Positions 40,132 through 52,879 are shown, counted from the stretch's first letter. The stretch is DNA of 64,000 nt from Anastrepha obliqua (GCF_027943255.1 NC_072893.1:36850001-36914000), one strand, 5' to 3'. Translations and numbers: made by a program. The notes: generated by a model from the sequence alone, not told the origin.

Positions 40132-40849
40132 TAAATTATAGCGACCTAAGCATTAGGGTGGCTTAAACTGTATGGTACCTTCGGTTTCTACTGATAATTC
40201 TAAGAGAAAGTGTTGAAGAAGCCATGGATCACAAAAGAGTTTGTGGTCTATGCATTCACAAAATTTTAAGAAAAGGTGAATACATTGAATTTGATATTTA
40301 TTGGTCCAAAGTGTGGATCCGCACTCCGCGAAATTTCACTATTTTTTTATTCGTCGCTAGATCCCTCCCCTGGACTATTATAGGAAAATTTCTTAGCATA
40401 GGCCGCAACTTTTTAATCGCTGCCATCATTTTTTTTAAGTAGACTGTCGTCTGTGATTCCATGCAATAAAGGCAATATAACTTCTCTTTTAGGTATGTTT
40501 CTTTCCGGAAATTTTTGGGCAGATGTGTCACATAGTTTTTACCACCCGCGCCGAGAGCAAATTCTTGCAATTATGCGTAATTCAGCGCAATTATGCGTAA
40601 TTATTTCACTCGTATTACTTTGCTCTTCTGATCAATCGTTGCTCAGACGACAACGAAGTAACAGGAGCACAACACAATGGCTGCGTTAATTTTTCCGTAT
40701 ATTACCAACACAAACTCACTTTTTTCCGGCCTCTGTCATGTTAGAAAATGAGCTTATTCCTACGAATTCGATGAGAGCCCATTAGCGATGAGATTTCGTG
40801 AGTTTTAAATGTTATTGAAGGCGCACTCAATGACCAGAAGGCATTGAAT
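40132..40849. other. Unassigned
   Basis: Two overlapping ~70-90 codon frames on opposite strands (40224-40570) show no known domain. Nothing else is recognised. Confidence 0.35.
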
Positions 40850-41195
40850 TTAGAATTTATGGCAAGATTGATTCCGACCCCCGAATGCCGTTATCGGAGT
40901 CCAACCACCACCAATCGCAAACGAAGATCTCCAACTTCCCCGAGGGTCCCGCGTAACCTTGGCACAATTACGTTCTGGATATTGTAGCAACATACTAAGC
41001 ATATGTACGGCATGTGAAGGCACCCCGCACGACACTAACCACCTTTTCAAATGCCCTATCAAACTCATCTAACACCCCTCTCTCTCTGGACCCAAACCGT
41101 CGAAACAGCCAGTTTCCTGGGCCTACCGTTAGATGAGCTAGACTGACAGCGCAAAGTTACTGCTACAACAATAACAACAACCAGAAGGCACTTAT
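40850..41195 (+). pseudogene. Jockey-type LINE 3' end
   Basis: Frames give PPPIANEDLQLPRGSRVTLA, QLRSGYCSNILSICTACEGT and PHDTNHLFKCPIKL, then LSLWTQTVETASFLGLPLDE. This is the typical C-terminus of jockey ORF2 (LRSGYC, C-x2-C ... H...C, LW..P...A.FLGL). A CAACAATAACAACAACC tail follows near 41165. Confidence 0.75.
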
Positions 41196-41224
41196 ATGGG
41201 CGTCTAATACCCATTTCATGGTTT

Positions 41225-41475
41225 TTAATAAGAAAGAAGATGGACCATAGCCGAATGGTTTTGGGCACCACTACCATTTTGTGAGTTCTGGATGCGAAGC
41301 CCCATGTGAAGTGTCAGCATCAAATTATAAAAAAAAGTTTTTCTCTAATAGCGGCTGAGTTCTAGTAGGCAATGACAGGCCTTTGAGTGCATTCCTGCCA
41401 TGAAAAAACTTATCATAAAAAGCCATCTGCCATTCAGAGGCGGCTTAAAACCTGAGTCATTTTTAGTTTTGAATA
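41225..41475 (+). mobile_element. tRNA-derived SINE (copy B, degenerate)
   Basis: Head ACCATAGCCGAATGGTTTTG at 41243 and body GGCAATGACAGGCCTTTGAG, ATTCCTGCCATGAAAAAACT, CATTCAGAGGCGGCTTAAAA in plus orientation match copy D at 58.1 kb. The 3' part is lost. Confidence 0.7.
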
Positions 41476-41484
41476 ACTTCTTTA

Positions 41485-41635
41485 TATATATATATATATA
41501 TAATATAATTGGCCCGTACACCCTGTTGGGGTGTTTGGCCGAGCTCCTCCTCCTATTTGTGGTGTGCGTCTTGAGGTTGTTCCACAAATCGAGGGACCTA
41601 CAGTTTTAAGCCGACTCCAACTTTCATTTAATATT
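41485..41635 (-). mobile_element. SINE 3' half (copy C) with TA microsatellite
   Basis: (TA)n at 41485-41505 followed by ATTGGCCCGTACACCCTGTT and GGCCGAGCTCCTCCTCCTAT to TTTTAAGCCGACTCCAAC. Same family as copies A and D, minus orientation. Together with copy B it makes an inverted pair. Confidence 0.8.
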
Positions 41636-41639
41636 GTAG

Positions 41640-43720
41640 CATACTAAGAATGGTTTGAAAAAATTAATTGCGGCGCAAAAATATTTAAAACTCATACGAA
41701 AACGAACTTCTCTAAAAAGTGGTTGTTTCTTGCTGGCACTAGCAGGCTTTTGAGGGTTAAACAAGGCAACACAAATATAAGCTTTGTTACTCTCATATTC
41801 TTAAAATTTATTTATATCATTTACTCCAAACATGTTGCACTACATGCAAACCTTTTTGTTTGTATGAGCTCCTCTCGAACATGTTTGAAGTGACTCCAAT
41901 CGGCGCATTCAAGTTCGAGTTCACTGTGGAGCCACTTTGTCTTGTTTTGTTAATACGCCGCGTATTCTCAATGCGAACGGTTCGTTTGTTAAGCTGCAAC
42001 GTCCGTAGACGACGAAAACGGTACGAAGTATGAAATTAGTAAAAAAAATATGTAAATAAATAAAAAAAATAATCAATTGTTATTAAAAAAATTTTAAATG
42101 CGAATCAAATGACTTGTGAATTATTGGGAAAATTGTGAGTAAAAGCAGAAAAAAGCTGCGGTGTGAAGTGCCAACAAATGCGTAATTTTAATTTGTACGG
42201 AAATGAAAGTAATTCAAAATTTTTTAAATAGCAATAAGTGATGGGAGAAAAAATATGCTGTGATGTGAAGAAAAATTAAAAAGTTGAACTAAGAGAAAAT
42301 GTGTTAAACAGTGAAAGAAACAGCGAAAGTCGCAATAATAAACAACTGCAACAAAAATGAAAAAGAATGCGTGCTTTTGGGGCCTTGGGAGTGTTTCAGT
42401 ATTCGCGTGTGTTTTATTGACAATAATACAAAAATAGTTGTAATGTGGAAAATACAAATTTTATGAAAATAAATAAATAATATAAGTTTTAATAAAATTT
42501 TCCAAAGGAGTATCCAAGTACATCGTTTAGAAATACTAACAAAACTTACAATAAGAAAGTCAAGAAATGTTTCCTCATGTAACGAAATAACAAAAAACGT
42601 ACTAATTAAAAACTAGTAATTGAAAAGTCTCGAATTGAAAGAAATACGTTAAAAGTTCCGTTATTTTTTTTTGGATTTTTAAACACCAATAAACAAACCT
42701 CTCGTTGTTGCTGGGTGGCTGCTCTTAAACTGTTATTACCTTTTCGGCTTCTAGCCATTTCAGTCAAAGCCAATTTTACCTAATTCGCCTGTAATTATTT
42801 GGTAACAAAAACCGAAGCAATGCTCACAGCAACACCACCAACAACAACGCAACATCGGTTCATTGCTGACACCAGCAACTGTGTTGTTCACAGTTCGTTG
42901 CCGACGTATATTGCCACCACTGAAGCGCACTTGAAGTACAACAACAACAACAAGAACAACGTTGATGTATTACAACTTTTGTTGCTATTTCTAATACATC
43001 CATATGCGCATACTAATTCGCGGGCATGCGAACCAAAAGTATCTCATGATAATCACTATACAATACTTTTCTGACAGTCGCTTGTTGACTGTCGCACTAC
43101 ACCGCCTTATTTGCAATCATTGAAAATTCTACACAAAATAGTGATGATATTGGCTTAATTGCAATTGTTTGTGTTGTTGTTCGTGTTGTTATTACCATTT
43201 GTGTTGCATGTATGCCGGCAGATACTAAACGTCAGAGCCACGCCACTGCGCCACCACACACTAGACAACACGTCACAGTCACGTCACACAAAACACATCA
43301 GCCACAGGCAAGCAACAAAGACCAAAAAACACAGCAGTGATGAATAAAAGTATAACATTGGCAACAGTTGTTAGCTGATTTTTGTTATTAGCGCAGCAAA
43401 AATTAAAACAAGAAAAAAGTTACAGCTAGCGAGTGTTGAGGTGCGCAACTGAACACATTCACATACATACTTAAATAGGCTTATATGTAGTTATATATGG
43501 GCGTATGTATGTATGCATAACGCATACTCTCAAAGCTAGGCTGTTGTGCTTACAGGTGGTTTTTTCTGTGATGAGTACACAGCAGGAACAATAAAAACAA
43601 CATAGAAAGAGATAGCGGTGAAGAGTGCAAAGTGCACGAGTACAAATGTGTGGAATATTTATGTACAAACAAAATGCCACGCAGAAATGTAGACGAAAAA
43701 ATGAATTAAATTAGCGGGAA
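41640..43720 (+). other. Host-like region with fly-style 5' leader sequence
   Basis: Around 41990-42640 the plus strand is A-rich with phrases such as GTGAAGTGCCAACAAATGCG, AAACAGTGAAAGAAACAGCG and CAACTGCAACAAAAATGAAA. This style is common in long 5' UTRs of fly genes. Open frame 42799-43074 (MLTATPPTTTQH...) is rich in Thr/Asn from CAA/ACA repeats and may be a uORF or chance. No TE homology was seen here. A first exon of a plus-strand gene is possible but not shown. Confidence 0.3.
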
Positions 43721-43726
43721 TAGAAT

Positions 43727-43872
43727 AGGAATAGAATAAAATAAAATAAAATAAAATAAAATAAAATAAAATAAAATAAAATAAAATAAAATAAAATAAA
43801 ATAAAATAAAATAAAATAAAATAAAATAAAATAAAATAAAATAAAATAAAACGAAATGAAATAAAATAATAT
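43727..43872. repeat. (ATAAA)n microsatellite
   Basis: About 25 near-perfect ATAAA units, ending with ACGAAATGAAAT variants. Confidence 0.97.
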
Positions 43873-45425
43873 TGCATACTATTACACAACACAATGTAAA
43901 ATAATAAAAAATAAAGATATTGATTAAGTAGCGTGACATTAAATAAAATTAAAAATATGACAAACATAGCTTAACGTAACAAAACATAACATAACATAAA
44001 ATAATTCAAAATATAAAATAAAATTTTATTAAAATAAATTAGAAAATAAAAATAAAAAAGATATATTTAATACAAAATAAAATTAAATTAAACCAATTAT
44101 AAAATTAGTTAAAAATATTCAAAAATTATTATAAACTAAAACCGAAAATAAGATAGAACAAAACAAAATAACAAAAAATTCAATTCAGTTAAACTTAAAA
44201 AAATGTAAGCGAAAAATTAAGAAAATAAATAAAATTGTAGTTAAGATAACGTAACTCAACACATGAAAACGTAACATAATATAATGTAATATAATATAAC
44301 ATAACAGCATGTAACTTAACAAAAAACAATAAATTAAAAAAAGTGTAAATACAACAATTAAAATAACAATAAATATAAAAATTTAACTTAATACAATAAA
44401 TTAAACCAAATTAAATTATTATAATTAAAAAAAATTATTACAAAGTAACAAACCAAATCATATTTGAAACAAAATAAAATAAAATTAATTTAAACTAAAA
44501 ACTAAACTAACGCAAATTTAGTTAAGTTAAACCCTTTTCGTCCTATCGTTTTCCTTCACCTCTTTTTTCCCCCCTTATAATGGTATCACAAAGGATGAAC
44601 CAAACTTCTTTCGTCCAAGTGGGCCCACTTTCTGGGCAACCATTACAACCTAACCTAACCTAGTTAAGTTAAATAGGTTAAAAAATATTGAAAGTACTAT
44701 AGACCAAAACAAAAGATAAGATAAAACAAAGTGAACTAACATAAAAGTAAATTTAATTTTTTTAAATTAATTTTAATTAAACAAATTTACAAAATTGCAG
44801 TTAAAATAACGTAACTAAATATAACATATCAAAACCAAATAAATTTGAGTACAATAAAATGACACAACACAGCCCAACATACACAAAATACACTAAGATA
44901 AAACAAAATTGAGCTAACGAAAATAAGATGTAACTAAATCAAATTAAATTAAATGAATAAATAATAAAATAAAAAAATACAAAAAAACAAATAAAAAACA
45001 TGCAAAGAAATCATCTTAAAAATAAAATAAATTAAAATTCAACTACATCAAATTAAAACCTAAACTAAATCAAACGAAATTAAATTAAATTAATAATTAA
45101 ATAAATAGAGCAAGTAAATAAAAAACATCTATGAAATCATATTCAAAATAAAATAAATTCGAATTCAACTAAATCAAACTAATTATATCAAAATAAATGG
45201 AAAGAAATTTAATTAAATAAAATAAGCTAAAAACTATTTAAAGTTATCAAAAACCAAAACAAAAATAAATTATAAATAAATAAATAGTATATAAATATAT
45301 TAATATACATAATATATTTAAATAAACAAGAAATTAAACTAAATAAAAAAAGCAACAAATTCAAACAATTTTAAATGAAATAAAATAATAATTAAAAAAA
45401 TAGTAAAATTAAACTTAAAAAAAAA
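43873..45425. repeat. A-rich degenerate expansion
   Basis: This is A/T sequence dominated by AAATAAAAT-like words, decayed from the pentamer and related repeats. The only different block is the LINE end at 44525-44668. Confidence 0.7.
44525..44668 (+). mobile_element. LINE 3'-end fragment in the A-rich block
   Basis: A GC-richer island with TAATGGTATCACAAAGGATG, CCAAGTGGGCCCACTTTCTG and the end ACCATTACAACCTAACCTAA. This parallels the end of the 53466-53739 LINE (GTGGTATCACAACGGACC ... CCACCACAACCTAGCCTAAC). Probably a 5'-truncated insertion of a related LINE. Confidence 0.55.
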
Positions 45426-46115
45426 TCTGAGAAATTCAATCATTAAATAAAATAATAATCAAAAAAAAAAATAGTAAAATTAAACTACTTTAAACTTAAA
45501 TAAATTCTATTTTTTTATTGAGTCAGAACAATATTATAATAAGCCAAAACAAACAAAAAATTAATAAAAAATATAATTAAAAAAAAATCTGAGAAATTCA
45601 ATCATGAAATAAAATAATATAATAATTAAAAAAAATAGTAAAATTAAATTACTTTAAGCTTAAATAAATTTTAATTTTTTTATTAAGTCAGAACAATATT
45701 ATAATAAGCCAAAACAAAAAAAAAATTAATAAAAAACTTAATTAAAAAAAAATCTGAGAAATTCAATCATGAAATAAAATAATAATTAAAAAAAAAATAG
45801 TAAAATTAAATTACTTTAAGCTTAAATAAATTCTAATTTTTTTATTAAGTCAGAACAATGTTATAATAAGCCAAAAGAAAAAAAAAATTAATAAAAAACT
45901 TAATTTAAAAAAAATCTGAGAAATTCAATCATGAAATAAAATAATAATAAAAAAAGTTAAATTAAACTACTTTAAACTTAAATAAATTCTAATTTTTTTA
46001 TTAAGTCAGAACAATATTATAATAAGCTTAAACAAAAAAAAAATTATAAAAAATTAAATTAAAAAAAAAATCTGAGAAATTCAATAATTATTGCATAATA
46101 TTTAAAAAAATAATA
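45426..46115. repeat. ~160-bp tandem array, five copies
   Basis: The phrase TCTGAGAAATTCAAT starts units at 45426, 45588, 45753, 45915 and 46071 (periods 162, 165, 162 and 156). Each unit also has TTATTAAGTCAGAACAATAT and a TTAAACTACTTTAAACTTAA-like segment. Units are highly similar. Confidence 0.9.
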
Positions 46116-48360
46116 AAATTTTACAGCACTAAATTTAATTAAATTCTGTCAAATTAAACTAAGGAAATTTGAATTACCTACAGGTGGTTAAGGATGTAAA
46201 AAATTATTTTATCTTAAATTGCAGAAAAAATTCCTTTATAATAAAATAGCAAATCAAAACATTCAAGTGCATGTGAATATAAAATTCAAAACAAAAAAAA
46301 TTATCGCTACTGCAATAGGTATACATACTTACTTATGCTGCCTCTCTCTTGTTTCTAATTATCTAACACAGCAAATTTTACTACAAATTAGCATAACCGG
46401 TTTACAAGTGAACTAACTACGAATTACCACAAAGTAACAAAAGAAAATCGAATATTAGTTGTGGATTTCACACATTTCAAGTAGCGAAAAACTGCATGCG
46501 AAAAAACCCATATCTACACAAACCAACAGCAAACGTAGAGAAGGATTTTTAGTGGGACTAGCCGCAAAAATGTCACATTTCAGAGATAATTCTTGGGTGA
46601 GTACTCATATTACGCGGTCTATGTGTTTTATTTATTTCATGTTCTTCATATTCTTCGTTTTCTTCGTTTATTTGTGTTTTATAGTTTTGTTTTATACATA
46701 TCTACACTTTTTGTGCAATCATGATTTCATTATATTATAAAACATATACTATATTTCCATGCTTCTATTTGTTTTTTGTTTTTTTGTTTTTTACAAACAT
46801 ATCATACATAAGTTTCTTCGAGTTCGTTTTGTTTTTACCCCATTTATATTTTAAATGTTTGCTATTAAAATTGCATCAAATGCAAATTCGATTGCAAATT
46901 AGGCTACATAAATATTATCCATCCAAATGGCAGCAAACCACTTTGGATTTGCTATTTTACACTCAAGCGGCAATTATGTTTGGTTTCGCCTATTTTAGTT
47001 GCTGATAAGCTTTTGTTTTTTTGTGTAGGTCTATAAAGCTGCTATTGTTTCCATACAGTATTTTTTTGGTTGTGCTTTGTTTTTGTTTCGTGAATGGTTT
47101 TTGTTTCATGAAATATATTTTATAGCTGTTTTTTTTATATTTTGCATTTTGCTTTTAGTTAGTCAATCACTCGCTTGCTTTGATTTTGTGTTCTTTATTG
47201 TTTCTCCCGTTGACGAGGCAAGGCCAATTTGAAGGCATTTAGTTATTGGTTTAGTTATTTCGGTAGCTCAATTTTATTCTACTTATAATTTGAATTTTTT
47301 AAATTTTATTAGCTTACGATGGTCATTTATGAAATATTTTTTTGTTACATTTGCTGCTGCTTTTAATTTAAACTGTTTTTTACTTTGGCTCATTTTCAAA
47401 TATACATTTTGGTTAATATTTTCTTCTAACCAATAAAATAAACCTGACTAAACGATCGATAAACTATTTCTAAATTTAAGGTATCCTTTAAGTTAATTAA
47501 TTTCCTCATCTGGCTGACAAAGATAAATTTGTTAGTTGTGGAGCTACAACAACACCCGAGTAGAAATTTACTTTTTGTTCCAAGGCTGATATGGTTTCTG
47601 TTAGCAAAACCTGCTAAGCTTTATTTACATCGCCCTAATGAAATTCGACAAATTAGGAGATACAATTTTAAAGATCACATTAACTAATCTTTAAAAATTT
47701 ATCAGCTCAAGAGTTTTAAAAGGTTTGGAGAGAATAAAACTTGGTTTAGCGACATGAAAATGATAATGAGCTGTTCGATTTTTGTAGCGAAGATATCAAT
47801 ACCATTGAAAATTTTTTTTTTGTCAATGGTTTTACTAGTCGATGTTACTAAATATTATATATGTACTATGACCTTATAAATTCAATGGGGTCTTCGATAT
47901 TGCGACATTAGCTTCAGTTTTCGTGATAAAGCTATGTGAAAATTTCCTTTGTTTCTGTAAATAAAGATATATTTCAAATATTAAATAACAAAAAAATACC
48001 TATTTTTTTAATCATATCAGAAATTTAGAGGATAGCATCAAGAAAAAATATTTGTTTTTCTTCTTGTGGAGCCATCGTAATGTTCGTATTTATCTCAATT
48101 CCGGTATGCTGTTACGCCCGGGTGTACTACTGCAACAAATGATGAATTGATTGTAATTCTATAAGTGAAAGAAAAATAAATAAAAAAGAAGCAGAGGTTT
48201 ATATTGTGCATTTAAAAGGCATTCACATACATAAATGATCAGATGTATCGGTTCTTCAACCAAATCCGTTTAAATTAATTAACCTGCATCTCAACCTTAC
48301 TGCAGTTATATCTTTCAATGTGTGTTTAGTGCAAAGTCACTTGCACAAATTTGCCGCTAC
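46116..48360. other. AT-rich, probably intronic or intergenic host DNA
   Basis: No TE or gene is recognised except the short candidate exon noted at 46570-46596. The sequence is T-rich on the plus strand with scattered poly-T. Confidence 0.35.
46570..46596 (+). CDS. Candidate coding start of a host gene exon
   Basis: GCCGCAAAAATG is a good fly start context. Nine codons (MSHFRDNSW) lead straight into a strong donor TTGG|GTGAGT. An upstream in-frame ATG exists at 46459. Without further exons this is only a possibility. Confidence 0.2.
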
Positions 48361-48364
48361 TCAC

Positions 48365-48701
48365 GTTTTCTTGCTGCCGCGAGCATAAGTCGAAAAAATA
48401 AAAAATAAAAAATTACTGACCGCCTCTGGGCAGCAATTAAAATTCATAAACAACCGACAATTGCTCTTGCTCTGCGCGATCTGAGCGGCGCTGCGAAAAA
48501 CTACAATATTTCTTTTTTTGTTTAAAAATGCTGGATATGATGTTAAAACTATTTTTTAATTATACTTTTCTATTTTAATTTTTTTATTTTTACTTTTTTA
48601 AATACACATGTAATGGAACAATTATTATGGCACAAAAATCACCACGAAATACCAACAAGCAGCGAATTGTCGCAGCACGGCGCCTTGCTCCACAGAACTG
48701 A
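48365..48701 (-). promoter_or_regulatory. Candidate minus-strand promoter and first non-coding exon
   Basis: On the minus strand ATTGGTCAGTTCTG at ~48700 matches the fly initiator TCAGTY. A ~335-base leader-like stretch follows and ends at a strong donor GCAAGAAAAC|GTGAGT (48365/48364). The upstream side is GC-richer and free of TE sequence. No ORF is attached. Inference only. Confidence 0.3.
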
Positions 48702-49570
48702 CCAATAGCCAGTGGCGAAGAACGATCAGTGATCCAAAGCACTCAACAGCGAACGCTGCGCGACAGCCAATGTCTTTATTGTTCGTATGATATGCGGCCA
48801 TTAGAGCAGGGCTATTGAACTAGCGGTAACTTTCAAACTGCACACATAAGTACCTGTTGTTGGGGTATAAATGTATGTACAGGCGCAGCCGCGGGGAATG
48901 TTAGCGCTACCTAAAATTATATTCATTACCAACGATAAGTTTCTAATAGAGCAACATTTGTTTTTTTTGGTATTTCAACTCACTTTTACTTAGCGCTTAA
49001 TTACTATTTTTTCTCTTCATTTGCCTCATTTTTAAAGCGAACACTGAATAATAACAAAAATGCCAAAAGTGCTGGAAAAATTTGACTATGTAGAACACGG
49101 CCCACATACAGTGTTGTACAGAGCATAGACTCCTTTTATTTTTGTTGAGTTATAAATAGATGCAAATTCTTTCGAAAAATATTTAGAGTAATTTTTTGCC
49201 TCAAATGTAGTGATTAAAAATGTAATGATGAGAAAAAAATTCAAAAATTGCTTTTAGATCGCGCAAAACTGTGTGTCGAGGCCAGAGGGGACTATTTTGA
49301 ATAAATAAACTCGCATTTATCAGAACAAAGCTTTTGTGGTTTCTATTTTGGCTTAGTCTTGTTTATTTTGGACTTCACCTTGTAGAGTAATTTCTTGCCT
49401 CAAGTGTAGTGATTAATAAATTATTGTTAAATGTAGAAAAAAATGCAAGATTTTTGGCTTGAAGTTCCTATACAAAACCTAATGAAAATTTCTTTTATAA
49501 TAATATGTCTCGAGCTGTTATCGGTTCTCTCGCGTCGAAAAGTGTTTGGATCAATTAGAGACAATAATAA
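48702..49570. other. Unassigned with a local duplication
   Basis: GAGTAATTTTTTGCCTCAAA and about 35 following bases at 49184 recur at about 49386 in diverged form. Nothing else is recognised. Confidence 0.4.
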
Positions 49571-50577
49571 TATTGAGTTGAAAAAGTTACGAATTATTTA
49601 AAAAATAATACCTGATATTATGCGAAGTATGTGCCATTGGAAATTACTACTTTACTGCATCTTTCAGGCAGCATACAGCATTCCTCTGACGAAAAATTCG
49701 AGTTCTTTTGACTTGATCCATTCATTAAGCCAGTTTGCGACGCTCTCGTAAGGAGTTAATCGCTCTCCAATAAGGGCTGACTGCATTGAACGGAAGAGAT
49801 GGTAGTCCGAAGATGTTATGCTAGCAATATGGTGGGTGGGGTAAGGTTTACCAATTCAGTCCCTATAAATATTTCTGGGGCGATTTGGTAACGTGTCGCT
49901 TGGCGTTGTCATGCAGCAAAAGCAGTTTGTTTTGTCTATTGCCCCATTCCGGCCTCTTTTCTTTGAGAGCTCGATTAAAACGCATTAGCTGCTGTTGGTA
50001 ACGATCGTCAGTGATGGTTTCAGATGGTTTAAGGAGTTGAGTTAATAGATTACACCCTTCTGATCCCATCAGATACACTATATAACCTTTGAAGCATGAA
50101 CCATCGCTGTCGATGGACCGGGTTCAACTGGCAGGCTCCAACATTTTCGTCTCTTAGGTTATCATAATAGGTCAATTTTTCATCGCCAGTGTCGATGCGA
50201 TTCAGAAAATCTTTTCTTTTCTGCCGTTCAAGAAGCACCTCACACGTCACTAAACGTCTAGCGATATTCCTCTTCTTCAATTGATGTGGCACCCAGTTAG
50301 CTGCTTTCTGGACTATTCCCATCGCGTGAAAACTTTAACCGACGGTTGATCTGTCAACATCCAACTCTTTAGACCTTTAGACATATCATCAAGGGTTCGA
50401 CATTCGTCTTCATCCAATAGATGTTGTAGTTGAGTGTCTTCGAATTTTTTCGGTGGTACCCCTTCGCGATCTTTATTACTCACGTCGAAATGGCCACTTT
50501 GGAAGCGTCGAAACCACTCTTCCCAAGTTGTATTTGGCGGAGCGCGATAACCTAAATATTGATCAATATACGACACG
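49571..50577 (-). pseudogene. Mariner transposase, full-length but frameshifted
   Basis: Ordered pieces: WEEWFRRFQSGHFDVSNKDR, KKFEDTQLQHLLDEDECRTL, MGIVQKAANWVPHQLKKRN, FLNRIDTGDEKLTYYDNL (first catalytic D in TGDEKL), LLLLHDNAKRHVTKSPQKYL (second D in HDNA), and then SDYHLFRSMQSALIGERL. At least three frameshifts. The left end TGAGTTGAAAAAGTTACGAA next to TATT resembles the terminal repeat of the 20.9-kb mariner, so they are related families. Confidence 0.85.
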
Positions 50578-51263
50578 TTTCAGCTGCACTTTTCTTTTAA
50601 AAGGTAATAATGAAGCATGACTTCCCGCAAATGCTGTCTTTTCGGGACGAACGGAGACATTTTTAACGTCAGATAAAAAAGGATCTTTACGCTTCAAACG
50701 AATGTCAACTACTGCGATCGAGACTTCACATATATGGTACACCTTCAAATCACCAGTATTTTACTAGAGCGAACACAAAAATAGTATCAGCAGTGGCATC
50801 TCACTTACGAGAGCGGAAACTTATACCCATACCTAATACATAAAAGGTGAGACAATTTTCAATTTTGTGCGATGTTGACTAATTTCAACAGTGTTTCGTT
50901 GATATGCGAGGCAAAGAGATAATTAAAGACTTTTTCAAATGTATAATTTTAATGAAAAACAAATCCAAGTAAATGTATTAAAACGAAAATAGTAGCTGAT
51001 ACATTAGGATAGCAAAAAAAAAATGTTTTTTTTTCTTGACGCCAGACCCTAAATTTGTTCTATGGCCTAGAAAACCAGACACCATAACAGGTGTTACTAG
51101 TTTAATTTAGTTTTATTTAATATTTACACGTGTCGCAAAAGCTTTAAAAATTACAATTAAATTCCATGGGGAAAATGCGCTTTTGCGTAAATTTTGTGCA
51201 AAATGTTTGAAGATTGAAACTATTTAATCTTCTCGTTTAACTTCTCTTCACAAGTGTCTAAAA
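50578..51263. other. Unassigned
   Basis: It may include the 5' UTR side of the mariner. No terminal repeat partner could be found. TA 51264-51265 flanks the next element. Confidence 0.35.
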
Positions 51264-51265
51264 TA

Positions 51266-51644
51266 AAGGGTGGTTAAGTTTCAAGGGCCGGTATTGATTT
51301 TGAATAAAATACAACTTTTTTAGGAAATTATTGACATTTCTCTTTAATATTATAATATTGGTATGGTTCAATTACGCATGGAAGAAAATGTAGACCAAAT
51401 GGCCGCGCGGCTTCGGCGGCACACCTCCATCCGATGGTTGAAATTTTCTATGACGCTGAGGCATAATTGAGGTTCTATGCCGTTAATGTGCCGAATTATC
51501 TCATCCTTTAGCTCTTGAATTGTAGCTGGCTTATCGACGTACACCTTTTCTTTCAAATAACTCCAAAGAAAGAAGTCCAACGGAGTCGTTGGCGTTTAGG
51601 TGTGGTTCACATTCAACATCGGCCCTTGAAATTTAACCACCCTT
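51266..51644 (-). mobile_element. Mariner-derived short element, copy 2 (379 bp)
   Basis: Nearly the same sequence as the element at 39768-40129, with TA flanks and the same C-terminal coding piece (LDFFLWSYLKEKVYVDKPAT, GIEPQLCLSVIENFNHRMEV). It has an extra GCCGCGCGGCTTCGGCGG-like block near 51402. Confidence 0.92.
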
Positions 51645-51646
51645 TA

Positions 51647-52879
51647 TTATACCATATGCAATACTAAAAACAAAACAAAAAACACAAAAAAAAGTAACCC
51701 TTGCGGTGCTTATGCTATGCACAACACTGTTTAGATGTATGAAAATAATCATTTAAATTTTCAATGTAAATCCATTTAGAATGACTAGCAGATTATATAT
51801 TTGATTTATTAACAGCCAAAAAACATATATTGCAAAAAAATATAGCCGAACAAAACCATTTTGAAAGTAAAAGATTCCATTCTGGCCCTGTAGGGGAGTT
51901 CCACGTAGCCGGCAGCGGTTACAGATTTTTAATTACTTACAAGCGATCTCTCTCCGTTCATTAATTTTTCATTAAACTTATTAAACTTTGCGTTTCACTG
52001 GCCTTTTCATACCATAAATTAACACATAAATATTGTTTTGAATATTGTATGGGTTAGTCTTGGTTTTGTTTTCGGAAGACGTTAAGTGTGTAACAGTAAA
52101 AAATATTAGCATGACCACTTGAGGAAAATAACACAAAAAACCAAAAAAAAATGCTATTCATCGACTGCCTGGCTGTCCAATTGTTTGGCTTTGAGAAACG
52201 ACCGGAAAGCGTGCCATTTCTAAATGGGCTTAGAAGCCAAACATTGGAAAGCTATTAACAAAGCACGTTAGCCATAATCGTTTGGCTATTAACGCACGAA
52301 AAAGTGATGGGAAAAACAAAAGAAAGACAAGCAAGAAGCGTAGAAAATGCTAAGAAACTCAATTCTTCTTCACAATAAATACAACAATAAACTAATGAAG
52401 TAGTAATAAAGAAGTAGCTTGAATACTGAATACACACATGCATACATTACACAAAAAGTATGTCAATACGAGCATTTTCCTTTTGACGTATGTACGGGAT
52501 TTAAGAAACTAACGCTCGCAGCGAAATTCACAGGTGATAAATAATTTGCGTATAAATAACTTGTAAAACTGACCAGAAAGTGCTGGCAAAAACGTCAAAC
52601 TAATCCAAAGTAATGCTCGAATTACTCAAAAGCTCGATAGTCTCGAGCTCATATTTGCTTATTTTCGAGTAATGAGCATCGAACAGGTATGCGGGTACTC
52701 GTTGCTCATTTGCCCGGGCTGTTCGAAAATTTGCTAAGAAAATCGAGAGCTCTACTTTCTAGTGCATCTACAACCACCGATTTTATTTCATCTGGTATTT
52801 CTGTATTTCCTCATATCAATTAAACCCTTGCTAAACTAGGTGGGTAGGTGGAATGGCTCAAGTTCCATTCTGGTACTCC
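51647..52879. other. Unassigned, possibly host DNA
   Basis: No ORF with a known domain. At 52610-52730 several TCGAGT/ACTCG words form imperfect palindromes around TAATGAGCATCGAA. Confidence 0.35.

Noticed and set aside
43471..43680. 69-codon minus-strand Cys-rich frame
   Set aside because: Composition-driven; no signal, no homology recognised and no neighbouring gene structure.
43659..43967. Long open frames rich in F, I, L and Y on the minus strand
   Set aside because: They are translations of the (ATAAA)n microsatellite, not genes.
44525..44668. Host promoter or CpG-like island
   Set aside because: The GC-rich island matches the 3' end of LINEs elsewhere in the window.
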